From assembly GCF_964275005.1 (NCBI RefSeq), contig NC_092705.1, forward strand, positions 15,224,385 through 15,288,384: 64,000 nt of DNA, read 5' to 3'. This stretch comes from Diadema setosum. Its lineage: Eukaryota; Echinodermata; Echinoidea; Diadematoida; Diadematidae. Shown one piece after another: positions 23,204 through 34,351 of the stretch (positions are counted from its first letter, which is position 1; the number at the start of each line of letters is the position of its first letter). The notes below the pieces were generated by a model, which searched no databases, was not told the DNA's origin, and saw only the letters and a program-made list of their open reading frames with translations. Both the position numbers and the translations under genes were made by a program.

Positions 23204-23519
23204 AGTTATCTTTAGTTTGGACTTCCCCTTACTTTAGGTTTCAAACACAGACATGTAAATTCATCTATTTCAACGTTTGACGTTGTATCTCAGGTCAGCA
23301 AAAGTTGTCGATTTCTACAGCCTGGATGCATTAGGATGCGTGCAGAAAATGCACAGAAATTTGTTAGGAAAAACATATAGCACTAATAGTCATATGAGCG
23401 GTTGAATTGGCAGAAAGGGATGAAACAAACTTTATGAACATCCCAGCTGGCAGACGGAGGTCAATAAGACTTCTCAATTTGGTTGCAACTACATGGTCAA
23501 AGTTGTCGCAAGTCTTAAA

Positions 23520-25215
23520 ATGACAAGAAAATTACGTGATTTCAACGTCTCTTTGAAACGAATTTATCACGTCATGTTATGGACCTCCTGATGTGTTACG
23601 TCAGTTTTCCGACATATTTATTACCTAATATTGGTGACATATTGATGACGTAAAGTTTACGTCAATTTTGCGACGTAATTTTTACGTCATAAACACGTAT
23701 TAATGACGCAATCTACGTTGGTTTGCAACGTATTCATAGCGTTATCTAAATGACGTCTTAATACCGTAATATATACTTTGTTTTACAACGCATTTATGAC
23801 GTCATATGAGCGACGTATTAACGTGAAATTTTCTTCAGTTTTGAGACGTATTTATGACGTCATATTAGCGACGAACTAAAGACGTAAAATTCAAGCCAAT
23901 TTTGTGACGTATTATTCACGTCGTATTTACGACGCATAAGTGAAGTAAAATTTACGTTGCTTTGCAACGTATTTATCACATCATATTAATGACGTATTAT
24001 AACGTGAAATTTAGGCTACACTGTTTTGGGACGTATATATGACGTTATATTAGCGACATGTGAACGTTATGTTCCCGTCAGTTTGCGACGTCTTCGTGAC
24101 GTCATATAATTAGGCCTACGAATTATAGAGTTTTATAGTTATATCAGTTTGCTTTGCAACGTGTTTATCACGTCATATTAATGACGTATTATAACTCTAA
24201 ATTTACGTTGTTTTGCGACGTATCTATAACGTTGCATTAGCGACATATTAACGTTATGTTCACGTCAATTTTGCGACGTCTTCATGACGTCATATAATTA
24301 GGCCTACGAATTATAGTTTTGTAGTTATATCAGTTTGTTTTGCAACGTATTTATCACGTCATATTAATGACGTATTATAACGTTAAATTTATGTTGTTTT
24401 GCGACGTATTTATGACGTTATTATATATAAGCGACATATTAACGTTATGTTTACGTACGTTTTTCGACGTCTTTATAACGTCATATAGTTAGGCCTACTA
24501 ATTATAGAGTTTTATAGAGTTATATCAGTTTGCTATGCGACATGCTGTCGTCAGAATGACGACATTTTCACGTCATTACTGTCGTCAGAAAGACGTCGAA
24601 ACTGTCAACAATAAGACGAATTTTTGTTCAAATGGAAGATATAAAAATGACGTCATTATTTAGACTTCAGAAAGGCGCAATAATTGTCGTTTGTTTAACG
24701 TAAATAAGCAAAGAAAGCCAGACATCATTTAGACGTCTTAAACTGATGCCAGAAAGTCGTATTTCTGCTCTAATGGATGACGTCTAAAAGACGACATATT
24801 TGTGACGTCTTTCTGACGTCTGGGTTGTTATACAAAGACGTCATAAAGACGTGTAAATTACTAATTTAAAGACGAGACCGACGTCAAAAAAATCTTTTAG
24901 ACGAAAATAAACAAAGATACTGGATGTCATATAAACGTTTCAAACTGACGTCAATATGTCGTATTTTTGCTCAAATGGAAGTTGTCCAAAAGACGTCATT
25001 GGTGGTCATATAAGAGTCGTCTTAATGACGTGTAAATCACAATTCTAAAGACAAGATGTACGTCAGAACGTCATGAGCACGTCGTTTACACGTCAATTCA
25101 TGACTTTTTAACGTATATTGGAAAAGAAAACAAGGAATACATCTGAAAGACGCCTTTTCTTCAAGAACAAGGGAAATGGACGTGATTTTGACGTCATTTT
25201 GAAGTCGTGGCCATT
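23520..25215. repeat. 1.7-kb degenerate array saturated with GACGT/ACGTC
   Basis: Almost every 15-30 bp contains GACGT, ACGTC or AACGT. Larger units such as GTATTTATGACGTCATAT, GCGACATATTAACGTTATG and TAGGCCTACGAATTATAG recur at about 190-bp spacing between 24050 and 24530. The perfect palindrome TGACGTCA occurs at least five times (for example near 23797, 23858, 24098, 24286, 24650). Later units (24540-25210) use AGACGTC and GACGTCTT more. No coding frame runs through it. It sits in the middle of the 8-kb transposon. Confidence 0.85.
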
Positions 25216-25680
25216 TGGTTTATCAGTATTTCAGTTTAAGATCTAATAAAGCGCTTGTGAGCACCTCAAGGTACAATCATGATAAAAATCTAACCTACCC
25301 TACTCCTGCAAATGTCCTAAGCCTTACATCTACGTCTACCACCTATTCATATATAGTTGCTAGCACTGTTGTATCACGTTTAAGGGGAAAAATTTGTAAC
25401 GCTTTATGACATGGTTACTAAACTAGGTCACAGCAGGCTCAATCTTGAAATATATATGTGTTCATAAAACACGCTGAAGTTTGAATAACAAACATTTTTT
25501 AACAATAGAGCGCACAATTTCTGACACTTTAATGATTATGACCAGAATGTTTACTTTTTCAGACGTGAACAACGACCAGCTGTGACCTCGCTTTCAATTT
25601 CTTTCAGAATAACTCTTGATTATCATACGTTTTTTACTTTAGCATACACAAAACTTTGCAAGTAACGATATACTGCACAC

Positions 25681-25820
25681 CTACCACACCCACACAAACA
25701 CATAAACACACAAACACACATTGCACGCACTCGCACATACACACAAAGACACACACATAAAGTGCATGGAAGGTGCAATCATTGCACTTTCAGGCACCCG
25801 CCCTCGAGTTTTCGGTGCAA

Positions 25821-25853
<33 letters not shown>
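25681..25853. repeat. Two CA-rich microsatellite tracts
   Basis: CACA-type repeats at 25681-25760 and a clean (AC)n at 25827-25853. Frames of Cys/Val or His/Thr are artefacts. Confidence 0.85.
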
Positions 25854-25854
<1 letters not shown>

Positions 25855-26359
25855 TTGCAACATTGCTGATAGATTCCGTACTTTTGTCCAGGCTTGGTAT
25901 GGAGCTATATAGGTGACCATAATATGATGGCTATCATCGTTTAAAGGTATATCAGTTTCCTATAAATGCATATCATAAAAACGCGTAAGTAGCGTCTGTG
26001 ACTCTGAACAGATGCTTGATATTCCAACTTAATGAAAAGACCTTAAATTTGGCTAATATCGGGTAGATTAATTTTCTTTTGGTTATCCTTCACCATTAGA
26101 ATAAATGAAATTAATTGATTTTGTGCCAAATAACAACACATTATAAAACGATCGTTTCAAGTCGCTTCCACAAATGTGTATTATTACTCATAAACTCATG
26201 AACCCACCTGGGAATCTGATACCGGTTAATGCCAGGTGATTGTTTCTATAATATATCGATCATGAAGTTTCATAAAAAGTTACGAGTATAAGAAGAACTC
26301 GAGTTTTGGAGCGCGCTCGGTAACCAGCTAACACGTGTGAATGCGGCTAGTGTTCTTAC

Positions 26360-26395
26360 AAACAAACAAACAAACAAACAAACAAACAAACAAAT
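26360..26395. repeat. (AAAC)n microsatellite
   Basis: Nine CAAA units between GTGTTCTTA and TCAGTG. Possibly a SINE tail without a recognisable body. Confidence 0.8.
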
Positions 26396-26835
26396 CAGTG
26401 TTTTAATATTCAATCATGAATTATCTTCATCATTTCATTGAATCGACTTACAATAAGGGTGCTAGGCCATGTGGGCATTAAAGGGAGGGATCGAGTAGGA
26501 TATATTGATAGTCGCAATGCTTTTTAGACTGATGACAATTATGAAGCTGAAAATATGCAAGAGATTTCGTGAAGTTGTTGATGGATTGGTGACATGAAAA
26601 AAAAAGTATTGATAGTGCAATACGGTGGAGGATATAATTGCTTGTGGAAATATGTATGCGATGGTAATACGAGTAGCAATCATGGTGATGATGATGATGA
26701 TAAGATGATATCCAGTTGTGAAATGATAGTAATGATGTTTATGGTCGATCCCACAGAACTCTTTTCTGTGATCGATCCCTCAGTTTTATAATCTAATTGA
26801 AGCAATGATGGTCGTGATGATTGCTTGATATTAAA

Positions 26836-27415
26836 GGAAAACAAAACCCAAAAGAGAAATATGGATTGAGTGAACGCAGCAACATTAGTAAAAGTTTGAG
26901 GAAAATCCGACAACCGATGCAAAAATTATTCATTTTTCTAGTTTTGGTGTTGTAATCACTGGATAAGGAGACTATTAGAGTCCATGACGTCATGTGTGGA
27001 CAACAATGTAAAGAAAACATGAAGAGAATTCTACAAAGAAATCATTTTTCATGAAAATTACACATTCCATCAACTTAACTGATACAATGTACTGACATAA
27101 GTTATGTTAAAGGCAGTAATCATTCCCCCTACTTTCTGAAAGCGGTTTTTATAGTCAAATGTTCTTTCATTACGCAAGAAAAGTGAAAAAAAGTTTTATG
27201 ATTTTCTTTATATTTTCTTTATGTTGTTGTCCACACATGATATCATGAACTCAAGTATCCCCTTATCCAGTTGTACCAACATCAAAACGTTAAAAATGCT
27301 TAACTTTTGCATCTTTTACAATATTGTGCGATTTTCCTTTAACTGTCACTGATGTGTTTTACTAATGTTGCTGCTTTCACTCAATCCACATTTCTCTTTG
27401 GGTTTGGGTTTCCTT
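26836..27415. mobile_element. Long TTAA-type palindromic MITE M2, intact copy
   Basis: Starts AGGAAAACAAAACCCAAAAG after TTAA and ends in the complementary CTTTGGGTTTGGGTTTCC. The halves share GATTGAGTGAACGCAGCA / CTGCTTTCACTCAATCC, GTTTGAGGAAAATC and CATGACGTCATGTGTGGACA / TGTCCACACATGATATCATG. Same family as 55594-58462 (interrupted) and 10455-10735 (partial). This copy shows what the interrupted one looked like before insertion. Confidence 0.8.
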
Positions 27416-28071
27416 CACTGATGGTCGTTTTGGTAGAGGTAACGAGGCACTTGATGAGGAGAACTATAGGGTTGGCAATGATAAAGTGAACGTCCAAAAA
27501 TATAGACCTCTTATATTTATATTGATAGATCAATTCAAACCGTCCGTGATATTAGAATTTTAAATGAAAATGAGTTGCTGTTTGCTTTATAAATGTTGTT
27601 TCAAAATGCTTTTATAAAGCTGATTGAATTAATATATCAATATAGAGATTTTATCGATCGAAATCAATGATTACTCTCCCCCATCTTCATCTTGGATGTT
27701 AGTGCATGAGAATTTAATCATATCTGATCTACATGAACCTGAACTAAAAAGGAGCGTATACTACGCCTTTCTGAATCATTTCTTATTAAAGCACAATCAT
27801 CGTGAGGTTGGAGAAGTATAAACCCAAATTAACCAAGTAGTGTATTCATGTTACCCAATTAGACATAATGCCCACTTCGAATCTGATTCTGCGTGGCTTA
27901 ATAAACATGATCAAAGTTAACAATAGCAATTGCTGCAGTTGTACGCCTACATAGGCCTATATAATACTTATATCATAATTCATTCCAAGCTTAGATTTCC
28001 AATTTACTTTTGCAAGATATTGATGAAAACTTCGAGTTTGCATCTTGTACTCCATGACTGAATTTCTCTTT

Positions 28072-28147
28072 TCTAATGTTTCATCGAGACGCTCAGCGCT
28101 TAGAAACATTGTAATAAGCGCTTTATAAATGAAATTTATTATTATCT
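28072..28147 (+). mobile_element. LINE-type 3' tail with GCGCTTTATAAATG
   Basis: TTAGAAACATTGTAATAAGC, GCTTTATAAATGAAA and a short ATT run resemble the tail at 36830-36915 (GCGCTATATAAAAACC then ATT repeats). Only the end of the element is present. Confidence 0.5.
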
Positions 28148-28259
28148 TGCGAGACAAGAGGGAAAGTGTAAGCAGACGGCGAACAAACCCACAGGAATAC
28201 CAGCAGACGGCAAAGCAGAACGCGATGCCGATGGCGAAATGGAAACACGCACATATCCA

Positions 28260-28260
28260 C

Positions 28261-28302
<42 letters not shown>
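28260..28302. repeat. (CA)n microsatellite at inner border of right terminal repeat
   Basis: Twenty or so CA units, mirror-placed to the GT tract at 20691-20771. Confidence 0.9.
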
Positions 28303-28303
<1 letters not shown>

Positions 28304-28484
28304 GCCGTTGTTATGACAGTTCACAAGGCGGCGTGCCATTCTCACATTCTAATCTGATTCTGTGGTTGGCAGAGGACCATGGTACTTAACACAAGTATCG
28401 CAACCAACTAGTACTCTGATAGTCTTTGCTCAAGTGCCACAATTGGCACTTTCGACGCGTTAGGGTTACGGAAAAAAAAATCGC
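28303..28484. repeat. Right inverted terminal repeat of the 8-kb element
   Basis: Ends GGGTTACGG-A9-TCGC, the complement of the left end. Read on minus from the lipoxygenase exon it adds about 32 codons and then a TAA stop near 28386. Confidence 0.85.
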
Positions 28485-28493
28485 GTCCCGGGT
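28485..28493. repeat. Right 9-bp target site duplication (GTCCCGGGT)
   Basis: Perfect copy of 20459-20467 at the other border of the element. Confidence 0.9.
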
Positions 28494-28580
28494 GCTGAGC
28501 AGCTTGGTGAAAGTCATGACGCTTAGGGTCTCTTCTAGGTCAGGTAGTTGCTGCAAGATGTCCTTCTCCGTCAAAGGAGT
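28485..28580 (-). CDS. Lipoxygenase, 5' half of penultimate exon, upstream of the transposon
   Basis: After acceptor CCCGTCCAG (28581-28582) the exon opens in phase 0 with TPLTEKDILQQLPDLEETLS and VMTFTKLLSTRD. The block D-x-L-P-D followed by a hydrophobic helix ending in LLS is conserved in animal lipoxygenases after the third His/Asn ligand exon. There is no usable donor before the transposon boundary, so the coding sequence runs straight into the insertion and meets a stop about 32 codons later. The missing remainder is at 20391-20458. Confidence 0.92.
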
Positions 28581-29065
28581 CTGGACGGGATTCCCGAGCG
28601 GGATTAGAGAACAAAGTTTTCTATGCTATGAACAGCTGATAAAATTGCCCACCAAGAGTTTCCCAGAGAAGTACTTGTCGTTTGTTTCTTTGTTTGTTTG
28701 AAAGCCATAGAGTTAGATAACAGGTGATAAACACAACAAACATTAATCAATCCAGCAAATGTCGAAATTTGGTCAATTCGTTGTGAAATGCCAGGGGTGG
28801 ATATAAATCTGCGTTTATTCTATTGCATGATTTCCATTTTACGTAAGTCGCATGCTGGATTTTCTCCGATCCTAGTCTCAAGCGAGGGTGACATTCCAAC
28901 GTACCAACAATGTACATTACGGGTCCTAACCCTTTTCTTAAAATTCAGGAGCAAATATCATTATGTTTAACAAAGGAGGACAAAATAAACATTAAAAGAC
29001 TGTTTCTTTAGTATCGAAAATATAAAAACGAGAAAGAGAAAAAAGTGTTTATCCCTTGAACACAC

Positions 29066-29239
29066 CTTGTCGCGAGGCGGCTGGCCGTGCAGCCTAGCGG
29101 GATAGCTCGGAGGGAAACCATACTGGTCGTATTGACCAAAGTTGGCTGCTGCATGGCCCGCGCTGCAGATGAAGACAAAGTTGGTAACTGTTTCTGCCAC
29201 TTCATCAGTGGTGAGGAACTGGCCGCTGTTGGGTAGTCC
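29066..29239 (-). CDS. Lipoxygenase exon with third His and Asn iron ligands
   Basis: A 174-bp exon, phase 0 on both sides: acceptor CCGTCCCAG, donor AAG then GTGTG. The 58 residues include FVFICSAGHAAANFGQYDQY and end in GQPPRDK. His and Asn of HAAAN are the third and fourth protein iron ligands of lipoxygenases. The following GQY and the Pro-rich end match the family pattern (NFGQY, then F-x-P-N-x-P, then PPP). No frame damage is visible. Confidence 0.96.
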
Positions 29240-29667
29240 CTGGGACGGACAAAAATTGTAACAAGACATGCAAGCTGAATTCCGTAGTGACAGTGACATT
29301 CCCATTTGTAGACAGGAATGAACAATGATTTCCTTTTTTTTTTTTTAAATAAGATCTCTCCTTCTATATGCTCCTCCGATGGAACCAATGAAAAACCAGC
29401 CATTATAGAATGTTATGATGTGGCAATTTGTATTTTACAGGACCACAGACTGTTCAATGATTTCCAAGTGTGTCAGTTGAATTCACGGTGCTAAGTTACC
29501 AATCGCCTGAATTTGAATGAGAGCCTTTGTGTGCTTGTATAAAACGTCTTTATGTTTGTTTGAAAAGCATAATTCATTCAGTCATTAATCACTAATATCT
29601 GGAGAGTTCAAGAAGGTCCGTCATCACATAGAACAACAATATAATCTGAAGAGAATGCCACACCTAC

Positions 29668-29759
29668 CTGCATACCAACCGTCGCCTCCTCTTCGTTTTT
29701 CGGCTCCCCTCCAAGAAACCTACCCCATTCCTGCAACTCTTTGTCTTGTTGGATCTTCT
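29668..29759 (-). CDS. Lipoxygenase short exon (ELQEW block)
   Basis: A 92-bp exon too short for simple frame searches. It opens with two bases that complete a Glu codon from the 31632 exon and reads KIQQDKELQEWGRFLGGEP then KNEEEATVGMQ, ending at a strong donor CAG then GTAGGT. The pattern D-x-E-L-Q-x-W sits just upstream of the G-(F/L)-P segment in the family. Acceptor is GATTCATCAG. Phases on both sides match the neighbours exactly. Confidence 0.92.
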
Positions 29760-30127
29760 CTGATGAATCTATTGAATAGCATAGAGAACAGACTAGTGAC
29801 AGCTCTTTCCAATGACCATCCCGTTTTCAGCAAGTTGCTGTTTTTAAATACACTTTCAACGATTTTAGAAGTGAATTTCTTTTGTTCACACTCAAAGCTC
29901 ATTTTAAAAACATGGTTGGTGCACGGGGGAAAAATAGCCAAAGAAGTTTCATTATCAAACTAATTCGGGATATTTATTTTATAGTAGGCCTACCCAAATG
30001 ATGTTTACGTGAATGACCTAATGCATTTCAAGTTTTGTGGTATGAAGACGGGAGACGTAATCGTGACATCGGGTGGAAAGATGATTCGCCTTTTCATCTC
30101 CCTGTGCCAGATTAGCCATTCAGGATT

Positions 30128-30260
30128 ATTTCAATTTCATTTTCAATTTCAATTTCATTTTTTGTTCATATTTCTCAATGCAAAAATACATCAAATATAA
30201 CAAAATTAAATACCCCGCTAGGAGGCATAATATTACAAAATGAAACAGGGCATACATGAT
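30128..30260 (-). mobile_element. LINE 3' tail fragment
   Basis: On plus it begins TTTCAATTTCATTTTCAATT, i.e. a TTGAAA-type tail on the minus strand, followed by A-rich DNA. Resembles the tail at 50975-51005. Intronic. Confidence 0.45.
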
Positions 30261-30526
30261 ATCCAGCTATATATTCTCGGAGACATATATAGAATATTGC
30301 AACATATAAACATAGTGGTTGATCTATGAAAGTTGGAATCTGAGCATGAATGCTAAAGAAATATGAAGGAACATAATTAAAAGCAAGATTGTCGAGCGTA
30401 GATCCCAGTTAAAATCATTATCTTCAGGCCTGTAACTATAGGATTAATGGGAGCATTCAGAATCAGAAAAAGTGGAACATTTTAGTTCAAGTTTGTGCTT
30501 AGTTTAGTTATTAAATTAAATAGGGG

Positions 30527-30640
30527 CGCAAACACAATATTTCTCGTGCCACTTCCGGGTTTCATCGGCTGACAAAAAAAAAAAACCCAAAAAACAACAA
30601 CAACAAGCAAACAAACAAACAAACAAACAAACAAACAAAA
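30527..30640 (+). repeat. Fragment of homopolymer-rich repeat plus (AAAC)n
   Basis: GGCGCAAACACAATATTTCT and CGTGCCACTTCCGGGTTTCA match 9695-9720 and 10240-10270. It ends in CAAA repeats. In a lipoxygenase intron. Confidence 0.5.
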
Positions 30641-31333
30641 GCCAAGTTAAGGACCTTATCATTCACTGCATGGCCTGTCGATACTGGACATCCAGAGCTT
30701 GTATAACCTGATAACTGCAAATTTGAATCACACATCTGATACGGAAAAAAACCCAAACTTTTTTAAGTATAGTTTACGAAGGCAGCTTTTTGCTTGAATA
30801 TGTCTGGATATCAGAATCAAATCTGACATAAAAGGTTTGTAACGCTTATAAAATAATCCTTGAAGGAAGCACTTGGCCGCATAACATGGGGAAGATCCGA
30901 AGGCTCACAGACTCACAAACATACATAAACACAACCCGTTTTTGAATGAATTTGATCCTGCCATTAAAAAAAAATAATAATAATAATAAAAAAAGGTGGA
31001 TGACAGAAATCAAAGATGAAGATGGAAAGAATCTGATAGCCAAAACAAGAAACAGAAGGTCTAAGAAACGGGTTCGAAAAATTACCTAAAGTCACTCAGT
31101 AGTTTGAGATGTCAGGTCTGAACGACTGATTCACACAAGATTTGACGTGTCTTCTCGAGTAAGGAAAGAAAGCAAGTACCTATTGGCTGACTGCATTAGA
31201 TCGATAAGCGATTAGAGGACATTTTATCCCGGATGAACACTCAGCTGCCTCTGACTAGACCCTACCAACAGGAATGTTGATCAGTATAAAATTTGTTTCA
31301 CTTATTTATTTGGTAAGCACTGACTTTGTGTTG

Positions 31334-31337
<4 letters not shown>

Positions 31338-31426
<89 letters not shown>

Positions 31427-31446
31427 TGTGTGTGTGTGTGTGTGTA
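31338..31446. repeat. (TA)n(TG)n microsatellite
   Basis: About 50 bp of TA followed by about 55 bp of TG with one TA break. Intronic. Confidence 0.95.
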
Positions 31447-31631
31447 TTTCTTTCTAATTGATATTTTTTTCTCAAGAAAATAAGATTTACCAAGGCTCCT
31501 TTCTCTCTCCCTCTCCCTCTCTTATTCTTGATTGAAACCAATCATTTCACTTATCTTGAATTTAGCCTTCTTCATTACATCTCGCTCTCATTTCTCCTGG
31601 ATTACAGCCATGCAGACGTCCAGTGACTAAC

Positions 31632-31891
31632 CGTAGTAACTGTCAATGATGCGCTTTACGTAGTCGAAAATAGCTCTGCGAATAAGCACCGCGTCGTCTC
31701 GGTAGTGGTAATTTGGAAGTACTTCCGGGTCAGCCACTCTCCTGTCCTCAAGGTCAGCGAGGAGGGATCCCTGCACATCGAGTCGCCATTTCTTCCACCT
31801 TCGTTTGATGATTTCGAACATTCCGATACGTCCAATGGTCATGGTGGTGTCCACCCACCCACCCTCAGAAACCAGCTCATTTACGGCAAGA
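31632..31891 (-). CDS. Lipoxygenase exon (LPNYHYRDD block)
   Basis: A 260-bp exon with acceptor TTGGCCTTCAG and donor TACG then GTTAGT. It encodes LAVNELVSEGGWVDTTMTIG, then a basic helix, ADLEDRRV, LPNYHYRDDA and a helix ending DYVKRIIDSYY. The Y-Y-R-D-(D/G)-x-x-x-W/R-x-A-I helix and the preceding L-x-x-R-G/V stretch are typical of the lipoxygenase catalytic core. The residue that controls S/R stereochemistry in some lipoxygenases should lie near the DTTMTIG segment; I cannot assign it without an alignment. Reading frame is intact and both phases match. Confidence 0.95.
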
Positions 31892-32499
31892 CTGAAGGCC
31901 AAAATAACAGAATATAAGCTTATATTGTACGTAGGGCCTTTTTGCCATTTTCGAATTACTTATCACATCAACGTACGAACAACTGTTTGAATTGGTACTC
32001 CTAGCTAAAGCACGATGCATATTATTAGTTATTGATCCAACGATTTCAGGTGAATATAACTAGATATTGTTGAACAAAGTCAGGGGAAAACACAAACATG
32101 TAACTACAGCTATATAAGATCAAATATTTTCTATCGTTTTTAACACGTGTAAATGTACAATAAACTTTTTAAAAAAATATTTTTAGGACGTTCAGAAAGT
32201 TATGAATATGGAAATCATTCTAACCCCATTTTGAATTATCTTCCATGAGGCGCGACAAATGATAACTTGTTTCACAATTAACAGATAGATGGTACTACGC
32301 CAGTAATCTTTTTCGGGAATATTCCATTATTCCCTTCCGTAAGGTAAATGAGTTCGTATTTTAAGCAAAGTTTGTATTCGTTTTCATTTTGTTGTGGTTA
32401 CTTAGGTTGTTGACAGAGGCACGGTTTTCAAATGGCCAAATACAATTTGTCAATGAGCTTGCAAAAGAGATAACTTTTCCTCTATTTCCCCCCCCCCCT

Positions 32500-32513
32500 C
32501 TCTCTCTCTCTCT

Positions 32514-32566
<53 letters not shown>

Positions 32567-32578
32567 ATATATATATAT
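32500..32578. repeat. (TC)n(TA)n microsatellite
   Basis: C run, CT repeats and TA repeats in an intron. Confidence 0.9.
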
Positions 32579-32661
32579 TTGCTTTGTCGGGAAAAGCAAG
32601 TGTCTAAATTGTTAAAATCTCGCAAAACTAAAAAAAAAAAAAACTAAAAAAGTAATACCTC

Positions 32662-32967
32662 ATGAGGCTATATTTTGTTAGATATTTAGCATTATTTTTA
32701 TTTCATTTTGCAGTTGTTTTGTCATTGACCGGAGGAGTGTTAGTAGATTCTTCGTTGAATTATAGGCGTAGACTTTTTAATTGCTTTGCAAAAGGACAAA
32801 TTTCTAGATACACCTGTGTGCCCATTCATTTGCCTAAAGTTATGTTGTGTAGCTTCACTGGCAACATCTTGTATGGTTTACTAGTTCAGTTGTGTATTGG
32901 CTATCAAAAGGACTATCTCAGAAACCATCATCGGATGAGAATCCCAGAATACCACACCAAATGTTAG
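32662..32967 (+). other. 101-codon frame in a lipoxygenase intron, unknown
   Basis: Hydrophobic N-terminus (LALFLFHFAVVLSLTGGVLV) that could look like a signal peptide, then Cys- and Tyr-containing sequence without a recognisable domain. Antisense to the lipoxygenase. No promoter or splice evidence; probably chance. Confidence 0.15.
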
Positions 32968-33102
32968 ATAGGACATTGGCAGACTAATTCAGTAGTATGC
33001 AAAGATGTTTTGCGTCGAGTTGAGAAATATATGCTTACATAATATTTATATGCGTAAATATGATATTGTAATTGTTATAAGATACGAATTTACATAAAGA
33101 TA

Positions 33103-34004
33103 TATTCAGCAAAAAAAAAAATAAAAACAATTTTTCAAGCTCACATTTCCAATAGAATATTAGGCTACATGTTGATAGTTTATACGCCATGATAAAGGCA
33201 ATTTAATTGACTATCAACATGGTAGGTCGTTAAATCTTTATACATGAGTTAACACATCTGTCTTTTTTCATCCAAGGCGCAAAAGTAAAAAATTGCAAGG
33301 ATGAACAAGATTAGTTCTTATTCATGCGTACGTTATCTTCCATATAACAAAGAATAAAAGAGAAATAAAACACAATAAGAAACACAGATTAATTTGGAAA
33401 AAAACTACCCATTGATCTCTATGTCTTTGAAGCCACTAAAGCTAAAGAAAGGCAAGAAATAACGGAGAAAAGGAAGAATCTTCTGTCAAACCAAAATTCA
33501 AATGACATTACAGAAGGGGCGATATTAACAAAAACAGTAGAAGAATTTGAAATAAAATGTTGAATTTGTCTCATGAATTCGTAAATTCCTAAATTAAAAG
33601 AGTAAAATATTTTGTGTCCATTTTATCACCTTTGCGGCTTACTTCCTTTGTCATTTGAATTGGAGTTGACAGACACGTCGTATTTCCCCTTTACTCTCCC
33701 ATTTTGTTCTTGTTTGAGGATATACAGAGATCCCTAATTGTCTTTTTTATCATTGCTATCTTGGAAGGCATTTGCAAATGAATGACTAACTGCCAAATTC
33801 TGCATATTTATGTTAATTTTGTGCCCTTGAGGACAAAAACGAATGTGTTCACTCATTTCCCCTTGTATCAAACTACCAGGTAGATAGCCCATTAGACAAA
33901 CTTTAGTATGGTATACATATCCGACGCAAAGATTTTTATTAACATCTTTTATGAAATATCTGCACTGGAAAACGTGTTAGTTATCTTTCTTTTTTCTGAG
34001 TGTA
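33103..34004. mobile_element. Palindromic MITE M3, copy A
   Basis: Left end TTCAGCAAAAAA-rich and right end complementary (TTTTTTCTGAGTGTA). Internal halves mirror each other: GGCAATTTAATTGACTATCA and GATAGCCCATTAGAC; AAGGCGCAAAAGTAAAAAATTG and GTGCCCTTGAGGACAAAAAC. A closer-kept relative is at 54081-55070. TA at the borders is compatible with a Tc1/mariner-type origin. Confidence 0.65.
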
Positions 34005-34104
34005 CAGACAGATATTTGAGAGTACATGTACCATGTACGTATGTGGTCGTATGTGAATGTGTATTCAAAGGACACACACACCCATGGCGCGACATTTGCC
34101 CAAT

Positions 34105-34348
34105 AATTCCGATAAACTGGGTTCATTGCTGAAAATTCAGTTTATTGGTCGATAAACAAAGTTTTTCGAGACAAAACTGTGTTTATCGAGCGATAAACTC
34201 AGTTTATCGATAAACTTTGTTAATCAACTGAAAAGAGGAACTATGTCTATCGTGATAAACTTAGTTTATAACTCGATTTAACAAAAGTTTCTCTCGAAAA
34301 ATTGAGTATATCGACTGATAAACAAAGTTTTCAGCGATAGACGAAGTT
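34105..34348. repeat. Cluster of GATAAACnnAGTTTATCG palindromic motifs
   Basis: CGATAAACTCAGTTTATCG, GATAAACAAAGTTT, GATAAACTTAGTTTAT and related words recur about every 25-40 bp. The SINE at 34352 follows at once. Many units are inverted-repeat pairs, so the DNA can form several small hairpins. Confidence 0.65.
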
Positions 34349-34351
34349 CAC

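Larger units (their letters stand above)
20468..28484. mobile_element. 8017-bp DNA transposon with inverted termini inserted in a lipoxygenase exon
   Basis: Both ends begin GCGA-T9-CC-GTAACCC and stay alike for about 85 bp (TAACGCGTCGAAA, TTGAGCAAAGACTATCAG). Patchy similarity continues about 200 bp inward to a GT microsatellite on each side: the words CACAGAATCAGATT and ATGGCACGCC occur in both arms. The insertion is bounded by a perfect 9-bp duplication. Long inverted repeats with a 9-bp duplication fit Mutator-like elements best, though other superfamilies giving 8-9 bp duplications are possible. No transposase-like frame was found, so it appears non-autonomous. It has captured other repeats: a LINE tail, an M1 MITE, the ACGT-rich array, a long palindromic MITE and another LINE tail. 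Confidence 0.85.
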
